DNA of 64,000 nt, from positions 289,262 through 353,261 of the forward strand of contig NZ_QLNV01000006.1 in the NCBI RefSeq assembly GCF_003285545.1. The letters run 5' to 3'. A program made the position numbers and the translations under genes. Origin of the DNA: Sinomicrobium soli. GTDB lineage: Bacteria > Bacteroidota > Bacteroidia > Flavobacteriales > Flavobacteriaceae. The notes beneath the pieces are model-generated. The model did no database searches and had not been told where the DNA came from. It worked only from the letters and a program-made list of their open reading frames with translations. How positions within the stretch are numbered: position 1 is the stretch's first letter; each line of letters begins with the position of its first letter. Shown here one piece after another: positions 49,122 through 58,304 of this stretch.

Positions 49122-49429
49122 TGAGTTACAGGATTAAGTTATTGCCAATCGTACATTCGGATTTAAGAAAGGCCAGGAAATAGTACAATGACCGAAACAA
49201 AGCATTGGCCGAAGATTTTAAAGCAGAAGTTGACAAGGAAATTGATTATATCGGAGAATATCCGGAGCATTACCAGCGAAAATATAAGGAATTAAGGCAA
49301 TCTCTGGTAACGCGGTTTCCATATGCTATTTTTTATCTGGTTGAAGAAGAACAAAAACGGATTATAATTTTCGGGGTTTTACATACCAGTAGAAACCCTG
49401 AAATAATCAGGAAAAGAATAACAAAATAA
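49121..49429 (+). pseudogene. ParE/RelE-type toxin broken by an in-frame amber codon
   Basis: The frame opens at an ATG overlapping the antitoxin stop and reads MSYRIKLLPIVHSDLRKARK, then TAG at 49181-49183. The same frame continues without interruption to residue 102: YNDRNKALAEDFKAEVDKEI, YPEHYQRKYKELRQSL, FPYAIFYLVEE and a terminal IIRKRITK. Both parts match the ParE/RelE toxin fold. In relatives a Trp (TGG) is common at this point (…ARxWY), so a single G-to-A change would explain the stop. An ATG- or TTG-started remainder from 49205 lacks the first strand and helix and should not be functional. Confidence 0.8.
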
Positions 49430-49479
49430 ATCCCATTTTAGCTTAATAATAAACCTCACAAACTTTGAATACAAGTCAT

Positions 49480-50325
49480 TTAATTTGCTTCATTTTGAAG
49501 TATGAGCAAAGGAATGTCAATATGATAACACATGTCCCTGGTATGGCTCAGCCCGAACAGGTGATGTAAAAAGTTGTGTTTCTTGGCCACCATACACAAC
49601 AGGTTAATATTCCGGCTGTGTACAAAAACCCGGGTAGCGTCGCTCAGTGATTTTTCGGGTAACAGATAGAATTCGGTCTGCGGCGGAAAATTTTTCTGCA
49701 GGACCTGTTTGTTTTTTTCCTGTCCCTCGTTCAGGGCTTCCCTTTCGGAAACGTGATACACCCTTACGGCAGAAGAAAACCGACGGGCTATACCAAACAG
49801 TATATCCAGGTTTTCCTGCCTGTATGTCGTGTCGTAATCCGTCGCAAAGGCTATTTCCCGGACCGGCGAGAATACAGCGCCGTCGGGAATGGCGAGGAGG
49901 GGGATGTGTATTTTTCCGATCAGATTTGCCGTATTACTTCCTATAAGCGCCTCTTTGAGCCCGCTGGCCCCGGTAGTTCCCATAATGACCATATCTATGT
50001 TTTCTTCCTTACAGACATCGGCGACCGCGTTGGAGAAATAATCAAATTTTGAAATGGTCCTGAAGCTGTGCCTGTCACTGGTATTGCTGCTCACCACCTC
50101 TTCATAGAGTCTTTCCAGCCCTTCTTCAGAAGAAGATTTTACGGCATTGTACAGCGTCTGGGTGGCCCCGGAAGAGCTCATGGCATCTCCGGAACTGATG
50201 GTATTGGGAGAATAGGAGTTCAAAAGGTAAAAAACCGCTTGTTCCCCGGCATAAAGCGCTGTAGCATAATGTACGGCATTCATGGCATTCTCTGAAAAAT
50301 CCGTGGGAATGAGTATGTGAAACAT
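49480..50325 (-). CDS. Tandem universal stress protein
   Basis: This 281-residue cytoplasmic protein contains two UspA domains in tandem. The first (about 1-145) opens ILIPTDFSENAMNAVHYA and contains the ATP-site pattern G-x2-G-x9-G-S in GTTGASGLKEALIGS; the second (about 150-281) is more divergent and lacks a clear copy of it. Such proteins respond to starvation and stress, often in Bacteroidota envelope or redox contexts. It is transcribed alone. Confidence 0.9.
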   Translation of the reverse strand: MFHILIPTDFSENAMNAVHYATALYAGEQAVFYLLNSYSPNTISSGDAMSSSGATQTLYNAVKSSSEEGLERLYEEVVSSNTSDRHSFRTISKFDYFSNAVADVCKEENIDMVIMGTTGASGLKEALIGSNTANLIGKIHIPLLAIPDGAVFSPVREIAFATDYDTTYRQENLDILFGIARRFSSAVRVYHVSEREALNEGQEKNKQVLQKNFPPQTEFYLLPEKSLSDATRVFVHSRNINLLCMVAKKHNFLHHLFGLSHTRDMCYHIDIPLLILQNEAN

Positions 50326-50750
50326 AACGCCAGATCTTTAAAGGTTCGCTCCTGAAAAGATAGTGAAAAAAATGCATTTCATATCTCAATATGCTGTTAA
50401 AAAAGGGTGTGCTGCCAAAAAATAATAATCCTGTAAATGAACTATAAATAGTACATTTTATGTAATCTTTTGGGGCTGTATCAGGAATTGGGTGTACTAA
50501 TTGTAAAGGTATCGAATATGGACAGGAAACAAAACGACGGCACCGTGGCCTTTAAACCGGTATTGAGCTGACAGAGCAATCTCCCGGGAGAATGGTGGTG
50601 CCGTTGCTCCGTAACCGGTATATATTTTCGGGAAAGGGGAGACCTCCAGGTATAGAATCCGCAGAGGAAAACAGGATCTTTAATCAGTACGCCGGCTGAA
50701 CTGTTGTGATTGATATTATATTGATAATTGGAAATTAAATAAACGTCAGG
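50326..50750. other. 425-base spacer with nested palindromes
   Basis: I find no convincing gene here. It holds the 5' regions of the divergent Usp and HEPN-like genes. The segment 50537-50604 contains ACGGCACC and its complement GGTGCCGT as outer arms, with the 10-bp palindrome CTCCCGGGAG (50581-50590) between them, which could fold as RNA or bind a regulator. Confidence 0.35.
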
Positions 50751-51899
50751 ATGAATGCTAATATACAGAAAATTGTAAACAGGATTACGAATCTGATCCG
50801 CACCGAATACATATATTATTTTGAAACCGGAACAGGGGAGGCACACCTCAAGTGGCTGCTTGTACTGTATCCCGAAGGGGCCCTGAGCCTGCAGCAGGAC
50901 CAGAAAGAACTTATTTCCGGGATGCTGGAAAATCAGAGCGGGTATGTGCTCAGGCTCTATTCGCTACAGTATGCGCTGCGTCAGTTACAGGAGGGCAACC
51001 TGTTCTTCCTCAGGGTTTATGACAAGAGCAACCTGGTATACAGCAAATCGGAAGAGCCCCTGGAGCACCTTATGGACGATCTTACGCCCGTACAGGCCCT
51101 GGAAAGGGCAGAGAGCCGTTTTGACCGCGATTATAACCGGGTAGGGGCATTTAATGAAGGGGCGTTATTTTATGTGGAGAGAGAAGATTTTTCCCAGGCC
51201 CTGTTCATGACCCACCAGGTCATGGAACTGGGATCCCGGCTTATGGAGATCATGCTGGTAGGAAAGGAAAAGGTCTGTCACGATATTCGCGACCACCTGA
51301 AGCATCTCAGCGTGTTTGTCCCGGAATTCGAGCTGCCGTTCGATCTTGGCGGGGAAACTGCTTTGGTGCGTCTTCTCGACTCCGCATATAAGGAGGTACG
51401 ATATGGCAATGACATACAGGTATCCGAAGCACAGATCACCTTACTGAAAGGCAAATCGGAAAAGATGTTAAAGCATATTTCGAAGCTGTTTCACAAACAC
51501 CTGGAAGCCATAAGGGACCGGTTTGCAGAAGTTATGGAAGAATCCGATGGTTTCTGCAGCCCGGAACAGGTCAGGAAAACCAGGGAAAAGATCAAGCGGC
51601 TGCTGAAAAAGAAGTTTTTCAAGTACACTCCCGACTCAGACAGGATTTACCACCGGGGCCGCCTGCCGCTGAACAGGCCCCAGGACGTACTTTTTGGAGT
51701 ATCGAGCCTTATCAAGGTATGTATTATGGCCCTGCATACCATGGAAAGCGATGAACACACCTATATTCCTTTTCCGAACATTCACCTTAAAAGTGTACTG
51801 GAAATGGCTGTAGAACTTTTGCCTTATGAAGAGGTGGAGTATATCGAAGACCTGATAGGAGTTGACAATATTGACGAGCATATCCCATCTGTTTTTTAA
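50751..51899 (+). CDS. Protein with a HEPN-like domain, function unknown
   Basis: This 382-residue protein has no signal peptide. Its N-terminal 100 residues look like a degenerate nucleotidyltransferase-like or partner domain. The middle (about 125-210) has the helical HEPN pattern EGALFYVEREDFSQALFMTH and a candidate active motif R-x4-H in RDHLKHL. The C-terminal third is helical and lysine-rich (KTREKIKRLLKKKFFKY). HEPN domains often act as RNases with MNT partners in toxin or defence systems, but some have only a structural role. The call rests on motif resemblance. A strong terminator follows. Confidence 0.6.
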   Translation: MNANIQKIVNRITNLIRTEYIYYFETGTGEAHLKWLLVLYPEGALSLQQDQKELISGMLENQSGYVLRLYSLQYALRQLQEGNLFFLRVYDKSNLVYSKSEEPLEHLMDDLTPVQALERAESRFDRDYNRVGAFNEGALFYVEREDFSQALFMTHQVMELGSRLMEIMLVGKEKVCHDIRDHLKHLSVFVPEFELPFDLGGETALVRLLDSAYKEVRYGNDIQVSEAQITLLKGKSEKMLKHISKLFHKHLEAIRDRFAEVMEESDGFCSPEQVRKTREKIKRLLKKKFFKYTPDSDRIYHRGRLPLNRPQDVLFGVSSLIKVCIMALHTMESDEHTYIPFPNIHLKSVLEMAVELLPYEEVEYIEDLIGVDNIDEHIPSVF

Positions 51900-51918
51900 C
51901 GCGCTTTGTTCTTTCAAT

Positions 51919-51950
51919 AAAAAACCGGGCCTGAATCAGGCCCGGTTTTT
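51919..51950. terminator. Bidirectional terminator
   Basis: CCGGGCCTGA-A-TCAGGCCCGG flanked by A-run and T-run (AAAAA before, TTTTTT after) separates the rightward HEPN-like gene from the leftward TPR gene. Confidence 0.85.
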
Positions 51951-51973
51951 TATATAACTGGCAATATCTCCGA

Positions 51974-53341
51974 TCAGAGATTAGGTACTTTTACACTACC
52001 GCCTACCCAGCAACTGAAGGTCACCGTTTTTCCGGACATGCCTGAGCTGAATATATCCTGCTTGCTGGGAGCACGCCCCATATAACTTGAAACGGCCTGG
52101 GCCGACTTCGTTTTAAGCGAAGGGTCTACCTGTCCGGCCTTACGGGCCATTTCCGCAGCTTTCCAGTATACTGCCCTCTTTTCAAAAGTAGTACTACCGC
52201 ACTCATTGGCACTACTGGCATATAAGTGAGCTATAATGAGATAGGGGGTTCCGTTGGCTGGATTCACATCCAATGCCTGTTGTGCATAATTCCTCGCCGT
52301 GGTTTTTTGTCCTCTTTTGCTGGCTTTCGAAGCAATACTGGTTAATTTCTGGGCTTTTTTCACAGCGTCGGTTTCCAGGTCGATGGATTGTTTGAAGAAC
52401 TCCAGGGCCTTGGTGTTATCTCCCTGTTCTTCATACAGCGATCCCAGGTAATATTTGGAACTTGCCGAAGGCTCGATCTTGTCCAGCGCCTCTACGAGTT
52501 TTACGAACATCGGGTCTCCGGTACATCCCTTTTCATCCATTTTACCCGCAGCACTTTTCAGCCAGTCCGGGTCACCCTGCTTGGCCTCGAAATTCTTCTG
52601 ATACAGGGGGATAAGATTATCACAATCAGCCAGCTTCCCCAGTTTGGTATCTATACTGCTGCTTATTTTTTCATAATTTTCCCCGTTCTGCCGTGCAGCA
52701 GCCAGTATTTGCTTTTCTTTTGCAGAAAGCGTGCCTTCCTCTTCCTTGGGCACATATTTTACGATGGTTTCTGCAAGTTCCTGGTTTTCTTCACCTATCT
52801 TGGCCGTAACCTCGTCGTATACGTCAAATACCTCCTGAAGGTCCTTTTTGCCTTCACCTTGAAGGTCTACAAGGGTAGAGAAGTAGAGGTAGAGCGCTTT
52901 AGGGCTCTTAAACCCGTCCTTGTCAGACTTAAAGGCCTTGTCCAGAATATCATAGATTTCTTCCTTGCTACCGAGTTTATTATCGTGTTTCAGAAGGGCC
53001 ATGTCTATAAGACTTCCTGTTTCGGAGTACCGGTCCGGAAAGTTTTTCGGAGCAGTCTCATAAAGCCCGCTCAGCATTTCGATATACTGCTCTTTATTGG
53101 CCGCATCACTTTGGATCTTGTGCTTTAAGATCCGTTCTCCGTAATGATAGGTGGCCCAGTGTAAGGTAGGACAATTTTCATACACCATTTTCCACGGCTC
53201 GTAGGCCGCATCATAATCTTTCTTTTTTGCATGCTCTGCAAATATGGACAGGTTTTGCGGGCACTCCGGATTCTGAACCTGTCCGAAAGCAAAAACGACA
53301 GCACCTAACATACTTGCCAAAACAGAAATTTTCCTTTTCAT
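51974..53341 (-). CDS. Exported TPR-repeat protein
   Basis: This 455-residue protein has an N-terminal signal peptide (ISVLASMLGAVVFAFGQ) and several TPR units, the clearest being PSASSKYYLGSLYEEQGDNT with KALEFFKQSIDLE, then ARNYAQQALDVNPANGTPYL. It should reside in the periplasm and bind other proteins. A perfect minus-strand -7 box TAAGTTTG lies at 53379-53386. I do not recognise a specific family role. The 441-base upstream spacer 53342-53782 holds no other gene I can support. Confidence 0.82.
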   Translation of the reverse strand: MKRKISVLASMLGAVVFAFGQVQNPECPQNLSIFAEHAKKKDYDAAYEPWKMVYENCPTLHWATYHYGERILKHKIQSDAANKEQYIEMLSGLYETAPKNFPDRYSETGSLIDMALLKHDNKLGSKEEIYDILDKAFKSDKDGFKSPKALYLYFSTLVDLQGEGKKDLQEVFDVYDEVTAKIGEENQELAETIVKYVPKEEEGTLSAKEKQILAAARQNGENYEKISSSIDTKLGKLADCDNLIPLYQKNFEAKQGDPDWLKSAAGKMDEKGCTGDPMFVKLVEALDKIEPSASSKYYLGSLYEEQGDNTKALEFFKQSIDLETDAVKKAQKLTSIASKASKRGQKTTARNYAQQALDVNPANGTPYLIIAHLYASSANECGSTTFEKRAVYWKAAEMARKAGQVDPSLKTKSAQAVSSYMGRAPSKQDIFSSGMSGKTVTFSCWVGGSVKVPNL

Positions 53342-53782
53342 GATCTGCTTTTATATATTGGTTAATGTAAAATAATGACAAACTTAAAAAAACATCATCA
53401 ATAAAAGTACACCGGCAGGTGATTTGATGTTACAAAATGTGAAAAGTACGGTTTTATCGGTATAAAGCTTACCAATTTTATAAAAAAAATAATTAATTCA
53501 TGATAGAATTCAGGTATGAGATGGAGAAATATCAATTTATTGCCGCTCGATTTTATATGTATCAAGATCAGAAATGCTTCCATATTGATCTCAGGATCGT
53601 TCTGCTATAAACAAGAGTAGCGTTTTTTCGGAGTTTTAACTGTGGCTCCAGGTATCCTCATCTGCAAAAACCTGCCTGGCTGTTGGCCGGAATACACTAT
53701 AAATATTCCAGAAACAAATTTTAAACCGTTTTTAATTGTTCTGAAACCAAGGAATGTTGGTAATTTAGTACAATAATTAATA

Positions 53783-54961
53783 TTGCAAGAAAAAGCGAAT
53801 TTGGAAAACAGAACATTAACCCCGGGGTTATTGCTGCTTATGGCTGTAACCACGGGTATGGTGGTAGCGAATAATTATTACAATCAGCCCCTGCTGGCCG
53901 ATATGGCCCGCGAATTCGATGTCTCGGAAGCTGCTATCAGCGATGTACCGATGCTTACCCAGATAGGATATGCCCTGGGATTGTTTCTTATCGTGCCCCT
54001 GGGTGATAAGTTGAAGCGAAAAAAGATGATCCTCATCGATTTTGCTTTTATCATTGCCGCCCTCATATCGGCCGGATTGGCCCCGACGCCTGCCGCTTTA
54101 AAGGTGTCCAGCCTGTTTATCGGGCTGACGTCGGTTATCCCGCAGATCATGATCCCCATGGCGGCACAGCTGGCGGAAGACCATAGCCGTGGCAAGGCTA
54201 TAGGTACCGTGATGACCGGGATGTTTATAGGCATTCTCGGGTCGCGGACCCTGAGTGGTTTTATAGGGAGCTATCTCGACTGGCGGTCCGTGTTTTTTAT
54301 TGCTTCGGGCATTATGGCCCTGTTATGGGTCTTCCTGAGATGGAAGCTCCCGGAGATCACGCCCGATTTTAAGGGAACCTACAGGCAGTTGCTGCTTTCT
54401 ATCGTAGACCAGTTCCGGAACAGGCCGCGGCTCCGCTTGGCGGCATTGCGGGGATCGCTGGTATTTGCCAGCTTCAGCGTTTTCTGGACCACCCTGGTCT
54501 TCCTGCTCGAAACCCCGGCATTCGGTATGGGAAGCCGGGAAGCAGGCGCCTTCGGTGTGGTGGGGATCGCCGGGGCAGTCATCGCCACCGTAGTAGGAAA
54601 ACTGAGCGACACGATGAACAAGAACGTCATCATTGCCGTATCGACCGTTATAGCCATGATATCGTGGGTCATCCTCGGTTTCGGTGCCGGTAGTATGCTG
54701 CTCCTCGTTATCGGTGCGCTGTTGCTGGACCTTGGTATACAGGCCGTACATATCACCAACCAGACCATCATATTCGAAAACAATCCGCCGGAAAGAAACC
54801 GGATCAATACCGTGTATATGGTGTTGTATTTTACCGGTGGCGCCCTCGGAACTTTTATCGGGGGCATCGTCTGGCAGCATTTCGGCTGGACAGGAGTGGC
54901 CGCGGCGGGCTTCGGGTTCGGGGGACTTACGTTGTTAGTACATTTAATTTGGAAAAGTTGA
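53783..54961 (+). CDS. Major facilitator superfamily transporter
   Basis: This 392-residue inner-membrane protein has 12 predicted helices and MFS loop marks: NNYYNQPLLADMAREFDVSE after helix 1 and the loop 2-3 region PLGDKLKRKKMILID. It is close to the drug/sugar efflux type. A stop codon at 53774 limits the N-terminus and the first ATG falls inside helix 1, so a TTG start at 53783 (or 53801) is required. It is followed 61 bases later by an aldo/keto reductase gene. Substrate unknown. Confidence 0.9.
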   Translation: MQEKANLENRTLTPGLLLLMAVTTGMVVANNYYNQPLLADMAREFDVSEAAISDVPMLTQIGYALGLFLIVPLGDKLKRKKMILIDFAFIIAALISAGLAPTPAALKVSSLFIGLTSVIPQIMIPMAAQLAEDHSRGKAIGTVMTGMFIGILGSRTLSGFIGSYLDWRSVFFIASGIMALLWVFLRWKLPEITPDFKGTYRQLLLSIVDQFRNRPRLRLAALRGSLVFASFSVFWTTLVFLLETPAFGMGSREAGAFGVVGIAGAVIATVVGKLSDTMNKNVIIAVSTVIAMISWVILGFGAGSMLLLVIGALLLDLGIQAVHITNQTIIFENNPPERNRINTVYMVLYFTGGALGTFIGGIVWQHFGWTGVAAAGFGFGGLTLLVHLIWKS

Positions 54962-55022
54962 AGGGTTGAATTCTTGATTATTAATGAGATAATGTTAAAC
55001 ATCTAAATAGTAATACAGTACA

Positions 55023-55970
55023 ATGAAAAAAATAAATATAGGAAAAACCGATTTACAAGTGGCGCCTATCAACCTGGGAGGTAATGTGTTCGGGTGGACA
55101 CTGGACGAAAAAGAGTCGTTTGACATCCTGGATGCTTTTACCGCAGAAGGATTTAACTTTATCGATACGGCCGATATGTATTCGTATTGGGTGGACGGTA
55201 AAGGTGGCGGACAATCGGAGACTATTCTCGGAAAATGGATGAAGTCCCGGGGCAACCGCGATAAGATCGTTATGGCCACCAAAGTGGGAGGGGAGACCGG
55301 CCTGCACCCGGTAGATACCAGCAAAAAGCATATCCTGGAAGGCGTGGACAAGTCGTTACAGCGGTTACAAACCGATTATATCGACCTGTACTATACCCAT
55401 TTCGATGATGAAAAGACCCCGGTCGAAGAAACGCTGGAAGCGTACGATGAGATCATCAAGGCCGGAAAAGTACGATATATTGCAGCATCCAATCTTTCCC
55501 CGGAGCGGTTAAAGGCTTCTTTTGAAGCTTCGGAAAAATACGGACTGCCCAGGTACCAGGCCCTGCAACCTCATTATAACCTGGTGGAACGCAGTGGTTA
55601 CGAACAGCAATACGCCCCGTTGGCGGAACAGTTCAACCTGACGGTGTTCCCGTATTGGTCGCTGGCAGCCGGGTTCCTGACTGGGAAATACCGTTCCGAA
55701 GCCGACCTCGGCAAGAGTGTCCGTGGTAATGGTGCTAAAAAATACCTGAATGCCAAGGGCTTGCACGTACTGTCGGCCCTGGACGAGGTTGCCGAAAAAC
55801 ACCAGGCTTCCCAGGCGACCGCTTCACTGGCATGGCTATTGACACAACCACATATCGGAGCACCCATAGCGAGCGCTACCAGCAAAAAGCAATTGCAAAC
55901 GTTATTCGATGCGCCGAAATTGCAACTCGACCAGGAAGACCTGGAACTGCTGGACCGGGCCAGCCGATAA
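55023..55970 (+). CDS. Aldo/keto reductase
   Basis: This 315-residue NADPH-dependent oxidoreductase has the AKR catalytic residues: Asp and Tyr in FIDTADMYSYW, Lys in IVMATKVGG and His in LYYTHFDDE. The C-terminal cofactor region reads PIASATSKKQLQTLFDA. It belongs to the YajO/YghZ-like group that reduces various aldehydes. It lies downstream of an MFS transporter gene and ends with a strong hairpin. Confidence 0.92.
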   Translation: MKKINIGKTDLQVAPINLGGNVFGWTLDEKESFDILDAFTAEGFNFIDTADMYSYWVDGKGGGQSETILGKWMKSRGNRDKIVMATKVGGETGLHPVDTSKKHILEGVDKSLQRLQTDYIDLYYTHFDDEKTPVEETLEAYDEIIKAGKVRYIAASNLSPERLKASFEASEKYGLPRYQALQPHYNLVERSGYEQQYAPLAEQFNLTVFPYWSLAAGFLTGKYRSEADLGKSVRGNGAKKYLNAKGLHVLSALDEVAEKHQASQATASLAWLLTQPHIGAPIASATSKKQLQTLFDAPKLQLDQEDLELLDRASR

Positions 55971-55987
55971 ATAATACGATCATCGGA

Positions 55988-56037
55988 AACGGAGTCACCG
56001 CGACACTTATACTGACATATCTTTTCGTGACTCCGTT
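55988..56037 (+). terminator. Terminator-like hairpin after the aldo/keto reductase gene
   Basis: AACGGAGTCAC (55988-55998) and GTGACTCCGTT (56027-56037) form a perfect 11-bp stem with a 28-base loop. Confidence 0.6.
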
Positions 56038-56230
56038 AAAGATGATATAAATCGGCTTTTTTACCCGGCAGTTTTTTGTAAATAGCTATAGACGGAAATA
56101 ATCAGTTTTTTGGTAATATGATGTAAAATAGGCTGAACATGTACTATGGAACATCCTAAGAAAAGCAGTTATTTCGTAATAAACTGATAAACAGCAATAT
56201 ATAGTCGTGTTGATTTATTTGAACTGTAAA

Positions 56231-56292
56231 CGCTCATAATTTTGATATTCCGGCCAACGGCCAGGGAATTTTCAAATACGCGAATTATGAGC
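56231..56292. repeat. Extended imperfect hairpin in the AT-rich spacer
   Basis: GCTCATAATT (56232-56241) and AATTATGAGC (56283-56292) are perfect arms, and between them TTTGATATTCC / GGAATTTTCAAA and GGCC-AACG-GCC continue the pairing imperfectly. The 567-base spacer 55971-56537 holds this hairpin, the reductase terminator and the remnant below. Origin unknown. Confidence 0.45.
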
Positions 56293-56367
56293 AGGTAGGA
56301 TTTTAAGCAAAATACGGGATATATGAATTTGGCTGGTTACCATAGTAGCTTAGTAGGTGAGTTTTTA

Positions 56368-56400
<33 letters not shown>

Positions 56401-56442
56401 ACAAAATATGACATTTTCGAGGGGGTTTAATTGACTCTTAAT

Positions 56443-56523
56443 TTATTCCTTTGTAGAAACCAATAAGTCCCGAATATCTACATCGAGTATTTCCGCTATT
56501 TTTTTCAAATCCTTGAGAAATAC
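56443..56523 (-). pseudogene. C-terminal remnant of an XRE-type HTH regulator
   Basis: On the minus strand the frame reads VFLKDLKKIAEILDVDIRDL followed by LVSTKE and a stop. This matches the C-terminal helices of small XRE/Cro-type regulators (…L-KIAEIL-VDIRDLLV). The frame has no start codon and an upstream stop lies near the end of the Rid gene, so the N-terminal helix-turn-helix is lost. It is a trace of rearrangement in this patch. Confidence 0.5.
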
Positions 56524-56537
56524 GTTCAGTAAGTAAA

Positions 56538-56951
56538 TTAATGTAGTTGTTTAGAAGCCCAAATTTCAATCTCAATTTTAAGTTCTGAGAGCCCCAATCC
56601 TTTAACATAAGCTACTGTCATTGATGGGTACGTCTCTCCAAACAAATTCTCCCATTCAACATATAAGAAATCCCAATCAATTTCTTCCGTAGCCCATATA
56701 TTAACTTTTATCACATTATCAGAGGTTAAGTTTTGACTTTCCAAAATCTGCTCAATATTGGTAAATGTGTTATGCACCTGCTCATTTAACAATTCGGGGA
56801 TATTTCCATTTTTATCCGTTCCGATTTGTCCTGAAAACGTATATAAATCGGAATTTTTTGGAATAATGGTTACGTGTGAATATTTGCCGACTGGGGCTGA
56901 TATACTTTGAGGATTCAATCTAACGACTTTTAAGATGCTGTCTTTACTCAT
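56538..56951 (-). CDS. Rid/YjgF-family protein without the catalytic arginine
   Basis: This 137-residue protein has the YjgF/Rid fold (SHVTIIPKNSDLYTFSGQIG, IEQILESQNLTSDNVIKVNI, ELKIEIEIWA). RidA proteins deaminate reactive imines using an arginine in the segment that reads PARSCVEV in E. coli; here the equivalent is YPSMTVAYV, with Met for Arg. It therefore probably belongs to a Rid subgroup with a different or no enzymatic role. The codon use is distinctly AT-rich relative to flanking genes, and the next leftward gene upstream is an AraC regulator of similar composition. Confidence 0.85.
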   Translation of the reverse strand: MSKDSILKVVRLNPQSISAPVGKYSHVTIIPKNSDLYTFSGQIGTDKNGNIPELLNEQVHNTFTNIEQILESQNLTSDNVIKVNIWATEEIDWDFLYVEWENLFGETYPSMTVAYVKGLGLSELKIEIEIWASKQLH

Positions 56952-57100
56952 TTTGGTCTTGTTTATCTATACACTAATTAAATGTGTTAATTCATATTGG
57001 TGAAATACCGAAATAATGCTTTTGATTTAAGCCCAAAATTATAAGTAGCGAATTTTGTAAAATTGTAAAAAACCGACAGGTGTCAAAAAAAGATTATCAG

Positions 57101-57895
57101 CTATTCTTTCCATAGAGGAAAATTTGCTAAATGTTCATTTGTGTTGAGTACAAAATTTTTAGGGTTGGTTCCGGTAAACTCTTTAAACTCTTTAATGTAA
57201 TGCGACTGGTCGAAATAATCAGCCATATAGGCAAGTTCTGTAAAATCCTTAAAATCAGTCTTACGCAATATATTTAAACCCGACTGAAACCGGATAATCC
57301 TTGAGAACATTTTAGGCGATATTCCTACATATTGCTTAGTCATTCTTTCCAAAGAACGTTCCGATATATTCATTTCTATTTGAATTTCTTTCAGCGTTTT
57401 GCCTCTTTGCAATAATGTTGATGCAAATTCCACTTTGCTATCATTATATCTGATTTTCTGTATTAAGTTAAGAAAGAAATATGTGAGAATGTCTATCTTT
57501 TCATTTACAGATGTGGCATTAATAAGTTTTTCAAGAATAGGGTCGTCAATAATGTGTTCTAAGGAAACATTTTGATTATTTAATTCAAATGCTTCTACAT
57601 TGAAAAGAGTTTTTAACGCCGTCGGTTGAAAATAAACACCTATAATTTTGAAGGCACCCGTAACCCTATGTTCCGTACATTTTGTTGATTGTCCATACAG
57701 GAATAATTGAGGCATAGCTTTACCCTCTTTCGCAAAAAACAGGTTTGGCTCGTTTTGGAATATCAATGCAGGTAATCCATCGGGAATAATTTTAAATTTT
57801 TTGTGGATATTATCGTCCATAGAACTTCCCAATATCCAAAAATATCGGATATAGTCCTGTAACTGTTTGATTGGAATAAGTTTTTGATAATACAT
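57101..57895 (-). CDS. AraC-family transcriptional regulator
   Basis: This 264-residue protein has a C-terminal AraC-type double HTH: TLKEIQIEMNISERSLERM and ELAYMADYFDQSHYIKEFK followed by the FTGTNPKNF ending. The N-terminal sensor half (about 1-150) resembles the DUF6597-type beta domain seen in many Bacteroidota regulators. The ATG at 57895 (MYYQKLIPIK) is preferred over a longer start near 57988. It is AT-rich like the adjacent Rid gene and points the same way, so the two probably arrived together. Target genes unknown. Confidence 0.9.
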   Translation of the reverse strand: MYYQKLIPIKQLQDYIRYFWILGSSMDDNIHKKFKIIPDGLPALIFQNEPNLFFAKEGKAMPQLFLYGQSTKCTEHRVTGAFKIIGVYFQPTALKTLFNVEAFELNNQNVSLEHIIDDPILEKLINATSVNEKIDILTYFFLNLIQKIRYNDSKVEFASTLLQRGKTLKEIQIEMNISERSLERMTKQYVGISPKMFSRIIRFQSGLNILRKTDFKDFTELAYMADYFDQSHYIKEFKEFTGTNPKNFVLNTNEHLANFPLWKE

Positions 57896-58304
57896 TGCTC
57901 GCCTTTTTAAAATTTTCAAGATAAGAAATTTGACCAAGTAAGTAAAATGCTTTAATGAGATAGCATTCCGTATCAGATCCATACACACTCCCCTACTCTC
58001 CTACCGTCGCTTCGGGCAAAGAGTATTCCATTCGTTGGGTAAAGGATGTTAGGTAGAAAAACTTTTCAGAAGATTATAAAAGGCAGGACGTTTTTTCCCA
58101 AACGCAAAGCTACATAACACAAGTACATGAAAGACCACATCCGTAATCACGGAAACCGCATGAATAACACTGTACACCGCCCGGAGGGTGATGTAATATC
58201 TTTCCGGGATTAGCGGTATCCACAAAGCATATCCCGGGTGGCAGACCGGTGATCACAATAGCAGTTTTATCATATATTCCCCCTGTTTTGGGCTGTTAAA
58301 GCCC

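Noticed and set aside
53518..53610. 29-residue plus-strand frame in the 53.4-53.8 kb spacer
   Set aside because: Too short, no similarity recognised, no ribosome-binding signal.
56231..56292. Integron attC site
   Set aside because: The hairpin lacks the RYYYAAC/GTTRRRY core sites and no integron integrase is nearby.
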